Positions 32,822 to 42,141 of a stretch of DNA of 64,000 nucleotides are shown here, in pieces (the first letter of the stretch is position 1; each line of letters starts with the position of its first letter). The position numbers were made by a program, and so were the translations under genes. Origin of the DNA: an uncultured Lachnospiraceae bacterium. GTDB taxonomy: Bacteria; Bacillota; Clostridia; Lachnospirales; Lachnospiraceae. The stretch is taken from NCBI GenBank assembly GCA_910578345.1, contig CAJTRA010000005.1, positions 91,688-155,687 on the forward strand, read 5' to 3'. The notes under the pieces were generated by a model that saw nothing but the letters and a program-made list of their open reading frames with translations, was not told where the DNA came from and made no database searches.

Positions 32822-34281
32822 AGTGCGCCAGACGATCGTGAGGAGGTTAGCAGTCAGCGGAATGTTAATGAGGCAGATGATACGCAGTCGGACAATAGCG
32901 AGACAAATACCAGGCAGACGAACGGCAGTGAGTCAGACAGAAGTTCCTTCTCGGAAGCTGTGTCAGCCAATGGCATGTATGTGGACAGCCTGCCCTATAT
33001 TAACAGCAAACGGAAAGCGTATAAATTACCTGGAAGTGGAGAATATGTCAGGTTTTATCTGGGCGATACAGAAGGCAGAGAATATAACGAGGCGAATCCG
33101 ATTCGGCTTCATCAGGGGGAAAGCATCGATGGATTGACCCTATGGGCAGAGTGTGCGGATGGCTCCAGCGTAGCTTATCCTAAGATCAGGGATGCGATCG
33201 CCGCGTATGAGAAAGCGCATGAACCTATTTTTGGAAATTATAAAAATGTCTCCTATGCAGAGACATATGGTTTTACATGGTTTATCGCTGAGAATCTTTC
33301 GGCAGTGGACGATGTCTTAACTTCTCAGTTTGGGCATATTTCTTCTTTTGTCAAATATGCGGGGAATACCGTTTCGGATCGGTTAGGATTTAAGGCAGAG
33401 CAGACGACGTCGGAAACAATGTATCTGGCGGTGGCGATGAACAATTCAATGCCTCCCGACTATGGCTCGATCTTTTTTGATCCGAAGAATGCGATGTGTT
33501 TCGAATTCTTTGTGCCGGTGGTGATAGAAGAAGCAGAGGAAGGCGTGATCTATGACGACCTGGATGCATCTACCATATGCGGTTCAGGAGAGGAACTGTG
33601 GCAGACAGCAAGACAGAAGATTCATGAAAGAGAAGAAGAATTTATCTTACTGCTGAGTGAAGAGGCCTATGATGCTTTCCTGGATAAGTATGGATATCGC
33701 AGATATACAGAGTGGGAAGGCGAAATGCATGAAGACTATGTATCTCTGGCAGACGATAAGATCACAGATACATGGTTGTTTACAAAATATGCAGAACAGG
33801 ACTGGATGGAACCATGGGCCGGAGACAATCTGCAGGATTGTATCAGACATTGTGAGTTCACCGGTGAACAGACACTGTTGAATGGAACATACTATCATAT
33901 GTTCCGCTGGTCAGCCGAATATTTTACGACGGCAGAACAGGAGCGGGAACTGGATGCCGCGATCGCGGGGCTGTTAGGAGAAGGCGGCGTGCTTCATGAG
34001 GCGTATGTTTCTGACAATCCGTTGAAAAAGATCCAGGCGGCATTTAGCTATACGAACGGGATCAAATGGGTTGACGGCACAAAGAATCCTTTGAATTATA
34101 CGGTCTACAGCGGTGTGACGAAGAGAGTAGGAAGCTGTGAGTGCTTTTCCCTGACTTTCGTAAGACTATGCCGGGAGATGGGAATTAATGCCCGCGTAGT
34201 GAAAGATAATTACTGGGGCGGAGCAGGGGTTCATGCCTGGAATATCGTGGAGTACAGGGACTCTGGTATTATGTAGACTGC

Positions 34282-36771
34282 ATGGATCAGAATAAGTTCA
34301 TGAAAGGCAGCTCCAAATTTAATCCCAAGAATCAACTGCAGATTTACAGGGAAAAGGAATTTACAGACTCGCATCCGATCTCAAAGACAGATTATGCCAT
34401 GCAGAAAGTAACTTATTACTTGAACGGTGGGACGAATGCGCCCACGAATCCGATCTCTTATGAGCCAGGAGATGTGCTGACTTTTGCAGCGCCGGAGAAA
34501 GCAGGACATACTTTTGAAGGATGGTTTGCAGATAAGGCGTTTCGCACGTTGTTGATCGGGCCGGAAGGAGGAACGATCGATACCTCTTCTCAGACGGGAA
34601 TATTGAATCTCTATGCGAAATGGAAGACGAATGAATATACGCTGTCTTATGATATGAATGTACCTGCGGGCGCAGCATTCAAGACGGAAGTGCCGGTTAG
34701 CGGCGTGACAGTGAAATATAATGCGACAGTCAGACTTGCCGCTAACAAATCTGCTTTATATCAATATAAGTTTACAGGATGGAATACGAAAGCAGACGGA
34801 AGCGGAACAGCATATAAGGCAAGCGCCTCTGTGAAGAATCTGGCTGAAGAAGGAAACTGTACCTTGTATGCGCAGTGGGCCTCTACGACTTATACAGTGA
34901 AATATGACAGCAATGCGTCCAGCCTGGGACTTCCGGCCAAAGGCAGGGTAGCCAATACGGTCATGACATTCCATTCGGAAACAAACAAAACTGCGGCAAA
35001 TGCTTTCAAGATCGATGGGTATAAGTTTACCGGCTGGGCCACCAGAGCAGATGGCCGGGGAATAACGCTGGGACAGCAGAAAGAGGCAGATGGAACGGTC
35101 AGTGGTATGGCGGTGATCGGCACAGCGCTTGAGAATGCGTATGCGAAGGATACAAACGCCACAGTTGTTTTGTATGCACAGTGGGAAGCGATACCGTACA
35201 CGGTTGAACTATATACGAATGACGGGAAAGGTACTGGGCCTGTAAGTTTCACTATGAATACAGGTGAATTGTTGTCCGATCAGAGCGAGACGGCGAAGAT
35301 CACAAGAGGGGGCTACACGTTGGCTTCCTGGAATACGAGAGCGGATGGCAAAGGCAAGAAATATGCCTTGAAGGCGAAGAACCTGGCGAAACCGGGAGAG
35401 AAAATCCTTCTGTATGCACAGTGGAGCAAGCCGATCAGCTATAAGATCACTTATGACCTGCAGGGCGGCAAGAATGCGGCTAAGAATCCGAAGAGTTATA
35501 CTGCGGCAAACAGACCAGTGCTTCTTACGCCGACGAAAGCGGGGCATACTTTTGTGAAATGGGTAGATGCGGAGGAAGAGGATCCGGATACCGCGCCTGC
35601 GATCACGGTAATTCCAGAGAAGTTTTTCCGCCATATAAAGCTTCGGGCAGTGTGGAGTGAGAATTCATATAAGGTGTTCTATCATAATGTAGACGCGAAA
35701 TACCCTACAGAGACAGAGCGTGTGGAAAAGGACTATAAGTATACGGAACTTGCGGATGCGATCACACCTGCCAAAGAGTTTGTCCTGAAAGAAGCAGACG
35801 ATAATAAAGTGAGTATTTCTGCCTGGACGACGCAACCGAACGGCAAGGGAAAAGCATATGCCGTCGGGAAAGGGTTCTCGAAACTGAGCGCGGATAATTT
35901 TGATAGGGAAACCGACAAAGGCCGGATAGACCTGTATGCCAAATGGGGAACGGCGGTCTATAAGATCACTTATCAAAACTGCGACACTGCGGATGGTGTT
36001 AAGAATTCGGCTGCTACGAGTTATACCTATAATGCCAGGAAAGCTGTCTCCATCAAAGCGCCTACCAGGACAGGGTATCTGTTTGCTGGCTGGACAGCGC
36101 CTGCAGGCAAGGATTATTTTGATCCGGTGAAGAAACAGATCAAGGCAGGCGCGGCAGAAGACGTGGTTCTGACAGCGAACTGGACGCCGATCACGTATGC
36201 AGTAAAATTGAATCTCAACGTGAAGGATAAGGGGGTATCTTTTAAGCCGAATGCGCAGACTGTTTACGGGGATACGATAGGAACCGGTATAGCGTATGAT
36301 ATTGGGACGGTCTCCTTTGTGACGCAGGATGTCGTAACAATTCCTGCTTACTATGAGTTGACAGGCTGGAACACAAAGGCAAATGGAAAAGGGATTGCAG
36401 CGGATTGTAAAGAAGGGGAGAATAACAGTGTTACTTCTGTCAATCTGGCAGGGTTAGGCACGAAGAATAAGGGAACCGTAACTCTTTATGCCATCTGGAA
36501 GCCTAAGACGTATGAGATCACATACAGGCATGTTGATCCGGAGAATCCCGCAGAGGAGATCATGGGAGTAAAAGTGACGAATCCTTCTTCTTATACCTAC
36601 AGTGCCTCCAGGGCGGTGAGTCTGAAAAAGCCCACAAGATATGGATTTGTATTTGAAGGCTGGTACACAGGGTATAACGCTGCTACAGGAGAATACACGA
36701 ATAAAGTGACGTCCATTCCGAAGGGCAGTGCCGGGGATATTACCTTATATGGGAAATGGAAAGTAAAATAA
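34282..36771 (+). pseudogene. InlB-repeat region, C-terminal part of the frameshifted surface protein
   Basis: This 829-aa open frame consists of about nine InlB B-repeat/Listeria-Bacteroides (Flg_new) modules. Each has a Tyr-rich strand, an FxGW or similar turn, and an ending such as LYAKW or LYAQW (for example HTFEGWFAD to LYAKW, YKFTGWNTKADGSG to LYAQW). Its first ATG has no ribosome binding site, and the codons before it (VDC) complete the transglutaminase active site of the preceding frame. Alone it has no signal peptide, so without the upstream part it could not be exported. No LPxTG or other anchor is seen after the last repeat. Confidence 0.8.
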
Positions 36772-36820
36772 ATCAGTACAATTTCTGTAACAGAGGCTGT
36801 CAAAAGTCTTGATGCAGAGC

Positions 36821-36865
36821 AAAGGCTCTATGCACGATTTTTTTTAGATCGTGCATAGGGCCTTT
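36821..36865. terminator. Hairpin after the surface protein gene, probable terminator
   Basis: AAAGGCTCTATGCACGAT (36821-36838) pairs with 36848-36865 over 18 bp including one G-U. The loop is mostly T. No T-run follows the stem. The rest of 36772-37071 shows no gene; TATAAT occurs near 36950 without a good -35. Confidence 0.6.
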
Positions 36866-37071
36866 ATAAAACAGTACATAGTGACAGGGAGCTGAGCGTA
36901 AGATGGAATGCGTCAGCATGAGTTGTAGTTGGACACACTTATTTGACATATAATAAGACAGACGGGAAATGTATATGTCGGGATGACAGGCAGTAAGGCA
37001 TGCTGGATTATTATGCAGGTATTCTGGGAAGCCTGTAATTTAGGAAGAAGCATCATAAAGGAGGCAGTGAT

Positions 37072-38046
37072 ATGTGTACAGCAGCAACTTATAAAACAAA
37101 AGATTTCTATTTTGGACGGACGCTGGATTATCATTTTTCTTATGGAGACGACGTAGCGATCACCCCTCGCAGATATCCTTTCCGCTTCCGGAGTATGGGT
37201 GTGATCACAGATCATTACGCGATCATAGGGATGGCGCATGTAGTGAATGACTGTCCGCTGTATTATGACGCAGTGAATGAGAAGGGGCTTGCCATGGCAG
37301 GTCTGAATTTTGTAGGAAATGCAAAATATGGCGGCTGGGTGGCAGATAAGGATAATGTGGCGACCTATGAATTTATTCCTTGGCTTTTGTGTCAGTGCAG
37401 TTCGGTGAAAGAGGCAAGAGCGCTGTTGTCAAAGATCAATCTGACAGATGAGGCCTTTGATCAGAATCTGCCGGCAGCCCAGCTTCATTGGATTATAGCT
37501 GATGCAGAGGAGTCTGTCACGGTGGAAGCAGTTGCATCTGGAATTGAAGTTTACGATAATCCGGTTGGAATCTTGACGAACAATCCTCCTTTTGGAGAAC
37601 AGATGTTTCAACTGAATAACTATATGGCCTTGTCTCCGAAGGCGCCGGTCAATCATTTCTGTGATAAGTTGAAATTACAGACATACAGCCGGGGGATGGG
37701 GGCAATCGGCCTTCCGGGCGATCTGTCTTCACAGTCCCGTTTTGTCCGGGCGGCTTTTGTGAAGATGAATTCCATATCGGGAGATTCGGAAACGGAGAGC
37801 GTAAGTCAGTTTTTCCATATTCTTGGAGCGGTTGATCAGCCGAGGGGCTGTTGTATCCTGGAAGATGGACAATGTGAGGTGACTATTTTTACTTCCTGCT
37901 GCAATACCAGTAAAGGCATCTATTACTATACGACATACGGGAATCATCAGATCACGGCAGTCGATCTGCATCGGGAGGATCTGAGTGGCAGCAGCCTGAT
38001 CTGCTATAAGCCGATGCAGGAAGAACAGATACAGATGCAGAATTAG
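37072..38046 (+). CDS. bsh: Bile salt hydrolase (choloylglycine hydrolase, Ntn family)
   Basis: This 324-aa enzyme should cleave glycine or taurine from conjugated bile salts. The initiator Met is removed so that Cys2 (MCTAAT) becomes the N-terminal nucleophile. The other active-site residues stand where expected: Arg16 and Asp19 (FGRTLDY), Asn79 (AGLNF), Asn171 (TNNPPF) and Arg223 in GLPGDLSSQSRFVRAAF, the stretch typical of true bile salt hydrolases. Asn79, where penicillin V acylases usually have Tyr, supports bile salts as substrate. There is no signal peptide, so it is cytoplasmic. A good GGAGG precedes the start. Confidence 0.93.
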   Translation: MCTAATYKTKDFYFGRTLDYHFSYGDDVAITPRRYPFRFRSMGVITDHYAIIGMAHVVNDCPLYYDAVNEKGLAMAGLNFVGNAKYGGWVADKDNVATYEFIPWLLCQCSSVKEARALLSKINLTDEAFDQNLPAAQLHWIIADAEESVTVEAVASGIEVYDNPVGILTNNPPFGEQMFQLNNYMALSPKAPVNHFCDKLKLQTYSRGMGAIGLPGDLSSQSRFVRAAFVKMNSISGDSETESVSQFFHILGAVDQPRGCCILEDGQCEVTIFTSCCNTSKGIYYYTTYGNHQITAVDLHREDLSGSSLICYKPMQEEQIQMQN

Positions 38047-38048
38047 AC

Positions 38049-38077
38049 TTGCTATCGGAGGGAAAATTTGCTATACT
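38049..38077 (+). promoter_or_regulatory. Promoter of the double-receiver gene
   Basis: TTGCTA (38049-38054), 17 bp, TATACT (38072-38077), just after the bile salt hydrolase stop. Confidence 0.5.
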
Positions 38078-38187
38078 CGAAAGTGTGCAAAGATCGAAAG
38101 AATGCGAAACTTGCAGATTGAGAGAGGCACGGTTATTAAGACGAAAGAGTTTCATATAACAGAGAGCTGTTTTGGGAGAGGATTAAG

Positions 38188-38958
38188 ATGGGGAATATAG
38201 TTATTGTCTCAGAAGTACAGAGTTATCTTATACTGTCGTTGAAGAGCTGGTTTGAACATGCGGAATATGAGGTGACGATGGTACGGGCGGATATTAACGC
38301 CATCAATAAGATAGAGGAAACGCCTGCCGCTATGGTACTTTATGTAGATGAGAAGATGTTGGAAGAGTTGCAGACGCTTAACTTCATCAAGGATAAGGCG
38401 GCAGAAGGAGATATTCCGATCTTTACAGTGGGAGACATGGATGAGCTCAACAGCGCGGAGTCGATCATATCGAAGAATCTGATCCGCCAGAGATTCCAGC
38501 GGCCGATCAATGTCCATGAAGTCGTGTCTTCCATCAGTCATTATGAGAAGAAACATGGACGTCACAATAAGAAGAAGATTCTGGTGGTAGACGATTCCGG
38601 CACGATGCTGCGCAATGTCAAAGGATGGCTGGAGGAATCTTACCAGGTGAGTCTTGCAAATTCTGCGGCGATGGCGATTAAGGCGCTGTCAACAAACAGA
38701 CCGGATCTGGTGCTTTTAGACTATGAGATGCCGATCGTAGATGGTAAGCAGGTTCTGGAGATGATTCGCAGCGAACATGATTTTGCTGATATTCCAGTTA
38801 TGTTTTTGACCAGCAGGGAGGATCCTGAGACGAAAGAGGGCGCCATGGCGCTGAAGCCGGAAGGTTATCTGTTAAAGAGTATGGAGCCGGGGGAGATCAT
38901 TCAGGCGATCGACGATTTCTTCGGCGGACTGCGGCGTAAGGAGCTGGCCGGATTCTAG
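38188..38958 (+). CDS. Double-receiver protein without output domain
   Basis: This 256-aa protein carries two CheY-like domains. The first (1-125) is degenerate: the acidic pair is SE in VIVSEVQS, the phosphoacceptor strand reads VLYVDEK, and the Lys-Pro is Arg-Pro (FQRPINV). The second (130-250) is complete: VVDDSG, LLDYEMP, LTSREDPE and LKSMEPG with Asp, Thr and Lys. There is no DNA-binding or enzymatic output, so it should act by protein contact. The neighbours downstream carry motility-type promoters, but this gene has a vegetative one. No cognate kinase is adjacent. Confidence 0.85.
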   Translation: MGNIVIVSEVQSYLILSLKSWFEHAEYEVTMVRADINAINKIEETPAAMVLYVDEKMLEELQTLNFIKDKAAEGDIPIFTVGDMDELNSAESIISKNLIRQRFQRPINVHEVVSSISHYEKKHGRHNKKKILVVDDSGTMLRNVKGWLEESYQVSLANSAAMAIKALSTNRPDLVLLDYEMPIVDGKQVLEMIRSEHDFADIPVMFLTSREDPETKEGAMALKPEGYLLKSMEPGEIIQAIDDFFGGLRRKELAGF

Positions 38959-38984
38959 GAAAACAGAGAAGAGAGTGAATAGAC

Positions 38985-39012
38985 AACGAGCAGGGAGGAT
39001 TCCCTGCTCGTT
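38985..39012. terminator. Bidirectional terminator
   Basis: AACGAGCAGGGA (38985-38996) is perfectly complementary to TCCCTGCTCGTT (39001-39012) with loop GGAT. It lies between convergent genes. Confidence 0.8.
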
Positions 39013-39046
39013 CTGTTGTGTACGCCCGACGGCGTATATTTTGTAT

Positions 39047-39745
39047 TTAGATAGTAGAATCAAACCGTCCGCCTGGAGTAGGAAGAGAAGGCACCTCTTT
39101 GATGGTATCCCAATCGACATTTTTGATCTTGTCTAACAGTTCCTCAGCAGTGGAAGCATACAGAGTGGTGCGTTTACTGTGTGCATAATCATATTTGCCG
39201 GCCGCTTCTTTGGCCGCTTCCTTCTTTCCTTCGCGGATCTTATCTACGAATTCCTTCTGACGTTCCCCGGTTTTCTCCAGTTCGGCAAAATAAGATACTT
39301 CCCCGTCTTTCCCGATGGAAACGCCCAGGCGCACGACTTCATTTTCCATGTCGCCCAACTGTTCTTTCATCTCATCGAGTTTGCCGACAGCATTGTCGAG
39401 CAAGGAGAGATTCTCTTTCTTTACATCCTCGTCAGAGGCCATGCGCTCTAATTCCTCCGGATCGATCAGTACGCTGTATTCTTTCGAACCGCGATTGAGG
39501 TAAGCGGCTGCTTCTTCTTCGGATTCATAATCTGCAACCATAAAATCCATATTGGAGTAGGTCCGCTTCAGTTCCTGAAGAAGCGCTTTGGCCCTCTCGC
39601 TCAACTGTACGCTGCTGTTATCTGTCTTCCTGGCAGACTCGATTCGGGAAGAGGCAGCGCGGGATCCTCTTGTGGGATTCTTCTTGTTAATGCCATTGTC
39701 ATAATAATTGTTTTGATACATACCGTATCCGTTTACTTTATTCAT
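39047..39745 (-). CDS. DUF6033-like cytoplasmic protein under a sigma-D-type promoter
   Basis: This 232-aa protein starts with a Tyr/Asn-rich segment (NGYGMYQNNYYDNGI) and a basic linker. Then comes LSERAKALLQELKRTY and a long charged helical region (about 95-190), with a Pro-rich end (VPSLPTPGGRFD). It fits the Lachnospiraceae family I know as DUF6033, of unknown role. AAGGAGGG is 8 nt before the start. The promoter matches the flagellar sigma factor consensus. This and the opposite chemoreceptor gene suggest a link to motility, which is inference. Confidence 0.7.
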   Translation of the reverse strand: MNKVNGYGMYQNNYYDNGINKKNPTRGSRAASSRIESARKTDNSSVQLSERAKALLQELKRTYSNMDFMVADYESEEEAAAYLNRGSKEYSVLIDPEELERMASDEDVKKENLSLLDNAVGKLDEMKEQLGDMENEVVRLGVSIGKDGEVSYFAELEKTGERQKEFVDKIREGKKEAAKEAAGKYDYAHSKRTTLYASTAEELLDKIKNVDWDTIKEVPSLPTPGGRFDSTI

Positions 39746-39810
39746 GTTATTGCCCTCCTTAGCTATCTTTCGTAAATCCGTTTACTTGCGTAGAACGCTT
39801 CTCATGTTAT

Positions 39811-39837
39811 ATATCGTAGTTCCGGTCTGGATACTTA
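39811..39837 (-). promoter_or_regulatory. Sigma-D (FliA)-like promoter of the DUF6033-like gene
   Basis: Minus strand: TAAG (39834-39837), 15 bp, TACGATAT (39811-39818); consensus TAAA-N15-GCCGATAT. Confidence 0.55.
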
Positions 39838-39887
39838 ACCGTGGAAATTAGAATTTGAGGCCCTGATATGAAAGTTAACAGGGAATT

Positions 39888-39914
39888 TAATACAGGCATA
39901 ATTTCATGCGATAT
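39888..39914 (+). promoter_or_regulatory. Sigma-D (FliA)-like promoter of the chemoreceptor gene
   Basis: TAAT (39888-39891), 15 bp, TGCGATAT (39907-39914); the start codon follows about 97 bp downstream. Confidence 0.55.
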
Positions 39915-40011
39915 TGCTTGCGCACATAGAGGGTTTTATTGTACAATAAGAGAGTATTAAGGCGATGCCGAAGTACATATCAAAACAAGCGAAAGGCAAG
40001 GTGGTAAGATC

Positions 40012-41451
40012 ATGACAGAGTCACAGTACAGGAGAGCGAATAAGACAGTGCTCTCGATTATTGTCGTAATTTTATTGTATTTTATGATGGTGATGGGAGC
40101 CAGAACATTCACGCTGGATGCAGATTTAGGAACCTATCTGCGTGTAGGTGTGCCGGTGTTAATGTTAGCTGGAGCAATCGCGGCATATGTCTTCTGGAAA
40201 GACCAGAAAAAGGGGGCGCTGGCGATGATCGATTGTGCGGCAGTTGCCTATGCAGTTGTCGTATTATTCGGGACAAGTGCCGGAGTCTATGCGTATGCCT
40301 TTCCGGTATTGTTTGGTGTTATGGCGTATTATAACAAGAAATTGCTATTCGCCGGCAATGTATTTGTCGTTGTGGTTAATGTCATCAGGATCTTTTATAT
40401 GGATAAGTCTCAGATAGAGGATTCGATTATGGCGCTGCTTACTCTGTTTCTGGTAGCCTATGCGTCTATTGCAATCTGTAAGTTGCTGACGATGTTTAAT
40501 GAAGAGAACATGGATGCAGTCGAAGAAGGCGCTGCGAAACAGGAAGCCGGACGTAAGAAGATGCTGGAAGTGGCAGGCAATATCATTGAGAACTTTGATG
40601 ATGCGATGGGTAAGCTGAATGATCTGCAGAGCAGCGTGGATACGAGTAATTTTGCGATGAGCAATATTGCGGAGAGCACAGATGCCACGGCACAGTCCAT
40701 TCAGAGACAGGCGGATATGTGTGTGGATATCCGCAGCAATACAGATGCGGCGGAAGAATGTATGCGCGGGATGATCGCTTCTTCCGGCAGGGCAGGAAAC
40801 GTGGTGACACAGGGATCAGAAGTGGTAGAGAATCTGCGGAAACAGGCAATGAATGTAGAGACAGCCAGTAGCGCTACGGTAGAAGTCTGCAACCAGCTCA
40901 GTGAGAAAGTAGAAGAAGTAAAGAATTTCATTGGTGCGATCATGGCAATCTCCAGTCAGACGAATCTGCTTGCACTCAATGCGTCCATAGAGGCAGCCAG
41001 AGCAGGCGAGGCGGGAAGAGGATTTGCGGTAGTCGCTGAGGAGATCCGTCAACTTTCAGAGCAGACACAGGAAGCATCCAATCACATTACCAATATCATC
41101 AATGAGTTGATTCATGATACGAAGAGTGTGTCGGAGAGTGTTGACAGTGCGGCGGAGTCTATTGCGAAGCAGAGTGAATTGATTCAGACTACACAGGAGA
41201 AATTTGAGGAAATGGATCAAGAAGTACAGAATCTGAATCAGCACGTGAAGGACAGCGAGACAATCATCGCCGGGATCCTGGACAGTACGAATGCGATTTC
41301 TGACGATATCTCGCAGTTGTCTGCGGCCAGCGAAGAAGTAGCGGCTTCCAGCATGGAAGGGCTCAGGAATTCTGAGACGACTGTGAGAAATATGCAGGAC
41401 TGTAAAGATATTTTGGAGCAGATTTTTGGTCTTGCGAAACAGCTGCAGTAA
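40012..41451 (+). CDS. Methyl-accepting chemotaxis protein with polytopic membrane domain
   Basis: This 479-aa receptor has five or six membrane spans in residues 15-165 and no large extracellular ligand domain. A coiled cytoplasmic signalling domain follows. The hairpin tip is canonical: ISSQTNLLALNASIEAARAG and GRGFAVVAEEIRQLSEQT around residues 310-350, in two adjacent stretches. No HAMP domain is obvious. Such receptors may sense membrane state, energy or intracellular signals. It starts under a sigma-D-like promoter and is followed by a strong terminator. Confidence 0.92.
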   Translation: MTESQYRRANKTVLSIIVVILLYFMMVMGARTFTLDADLGTYLRVGVPVLMLAGAIAAYVFWKDQKKGALAMIDCAAVAYAVVVLFGTSAGVYAYAFPVLFGVMAYYNKKLLFAGNVFVVVVNVIRIFYMDKSQIEDSIMALLTLFLVAYASIAICKLLTMFNEENMDAVEEGAAKQEAGRKKMLEVAGNIIENFDDAMGKLNDLQSSVDTSNFAMSNIAESTDATAQSIQRQADMCVDIRSNTDAAEECMRGMIASSGRAGNVVTQGSEVVENLRKQAMNVETASSATVEVCNQLSEKVEEVKNFIGAIMAISSQTNLLALNASIEAARAGEAGRGFAVVAEEIRQLSEQTQEASNHITNIINELIHDTKSVSESVDSAAESIAKQSELIQTTQEKFEEMDQEVQNLNQHVKDSETIIAGILDSTNAISDDISQLSAASEEVAASSMEGLRNSETTVRNMQDCKDILEQIFGLAKQLQ

Positions 41452-41494
41452 ACGATCAATAGTGACAATATCATAAGAATGATAAAAGGATACA

Positions 41495-41533
41495 GAAAGC
41501 CGGCGGATCTGATCTCAGATCGCGCCGGCTTTC
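41495..41533. terminator. Bidirectional terminator after the chemoreceptor gene
   Basis: GAAAGCCGGC (41495-41504) pairs with GCCGGCTTTC (41524-41533). Inside, GATCTGA/TCAGATC extends the stem. Confidence 0.85.
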
Positions 41534-41540
41534 GATGTGC

Positions 41541-41756
41541 TTAATTATACTCATGCATGTTGACGAAATTATGAAAAGGGAGGGCATCCTTTGTATACCC
41601 GCTGGTATAGATGTGAATATTTTTTGCCCGCGCCTGTTCACATGCTTCGTCCAGTACTTTGGAAAAAAACGTGCTGGCAAATGTTTGAGACGGACTCTGC
41701 TTGGACTGGCGGTTTTTGTCTTCCGAGGAAACCCTCTTCAACGGGGTGATCGCCAT
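41541..41756 (-). CDS. Small conserved-looking protein, start codon uncertain
   Basis: This 71-aa protein has a basic, Ser/Gln-rich first half and a well-defined end (KNIHIYTSGYTKDALPFHNF). The in-frame DNA upstream of the ATG encodes YERNYKVEAV, which looks like real coding sequence. It is open back to a TAG near 41814, with no ATG, GTG or TTG. A GAGGAGGG lies just before an in-frame ATT at about 41798, so translation may start at ATT. The frame ends just before the shared terminator. A sigma-D-like promoter lies upstream. I do not recognise a named family. Confidence 0.6.
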   Translation of the reverse strand: MAITPLKRVSSEDKNRQSKQSPSQTFASTFFSKVLDEACEQARAKNIHIYTSGYTKDALPFHNFVNMHEYN

Positions 41757-41828
41757 AACCGCTTCGACTTTGTAATTTCTTTCATATGCTGCGGTAATCC
41801 CTCCTCGCTATTACTTCTTCTACTTATT

Positions 41829-41855
41829 ATATCGTCATATATTTCTAATCCCTAA
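41829..41855 (-). promoter_or_regulatory. Sigma-D (FliA)-like promoter of the small gene
   Basis: Minus strand: TTAG (41852-41855), 15 bp, GACGATAT (41829-41836). The adjoining 41857-42060 is AT-rich and holds an inverted repeat CAGATAAT/ATTATCTG but no gene. Confidence 0.45.
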
Positions 41856-42063
41856 CACTATTTTAACAGATAATTAGTAATAATAAAAGATAAAAATAAA
41901 ATATATAAGATAAAAAGAAATATTATCTGAAAATTATATAGAATGAATTTGGTGTACAGTGGGAATACATGGATTTCGATTTGCTAAGCTGGTATTTGCG
42001 ATCGTGATATGACCTCAGGGAATATGATCTGGTCATGCTCTTGAGATAAAATGAGAAACATAT

Positions 42064-42115
42064 GGTTGACGAATGACTACCCAAATGTTATATTGTAGGT
42101 AGTCATTTGTCAACC
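42064..42115. promoter_or_regulatory. BlaI-type operator and promoter
   Basis: TTGACG (42066-42071), 17 bp, TATATT (42089-42094). An 18-bp inverted repeat with one mismatch flanks the -10: GGTTGACGAATGACTACC (42064-42081) and GGTAGTCATTTGTCAACC (42098-42115). One arm covers the -35, the other the transcription start, so the repressor should shut off its own operon. Confidence 0.85.
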
Positions 42116-42141
42116 AAAAGAAGAATGATGAGAGTGGAGGA

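Larger units (their letters stand above)
31739..34276 (+). pseudogene. Secreted transglutaminase-domain surface protein, N-terminal part of a frameshifted gene
   Basis: This 845-aa reading frame starts with a signal peptide (about residues 1-29, cleavage near SVCA-ET). It has an acidic DPEK-type repeat tract (68-151), a fibronectin III-like segment (from APKNLQLDNSDVFSIVLTWD) interrupted by six 10-residue Asp-rich repeats, and a transglutaminase-like domain. The latter holds the nucleophile Cys (GSCECFSLTF) and the His (VHAWNIVEY). The frame then ends at once in RDSGIM. One base earlier the same DNA reads LWYYVDCMD, the expected catalytic Asp strand, continuing into the next open frame. So one base is missing near 34257-34260 and the original gene spanned 31739-36771. 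Confidence 0.8.

Noticed and set aside
36950..36965. TTGACATATAAT before the bile salt hydrolase gene
   Set aside because: The two hexamers are directly adjacent, so they cannot act together as a promoter; no good -35 was found for the TATAAT.
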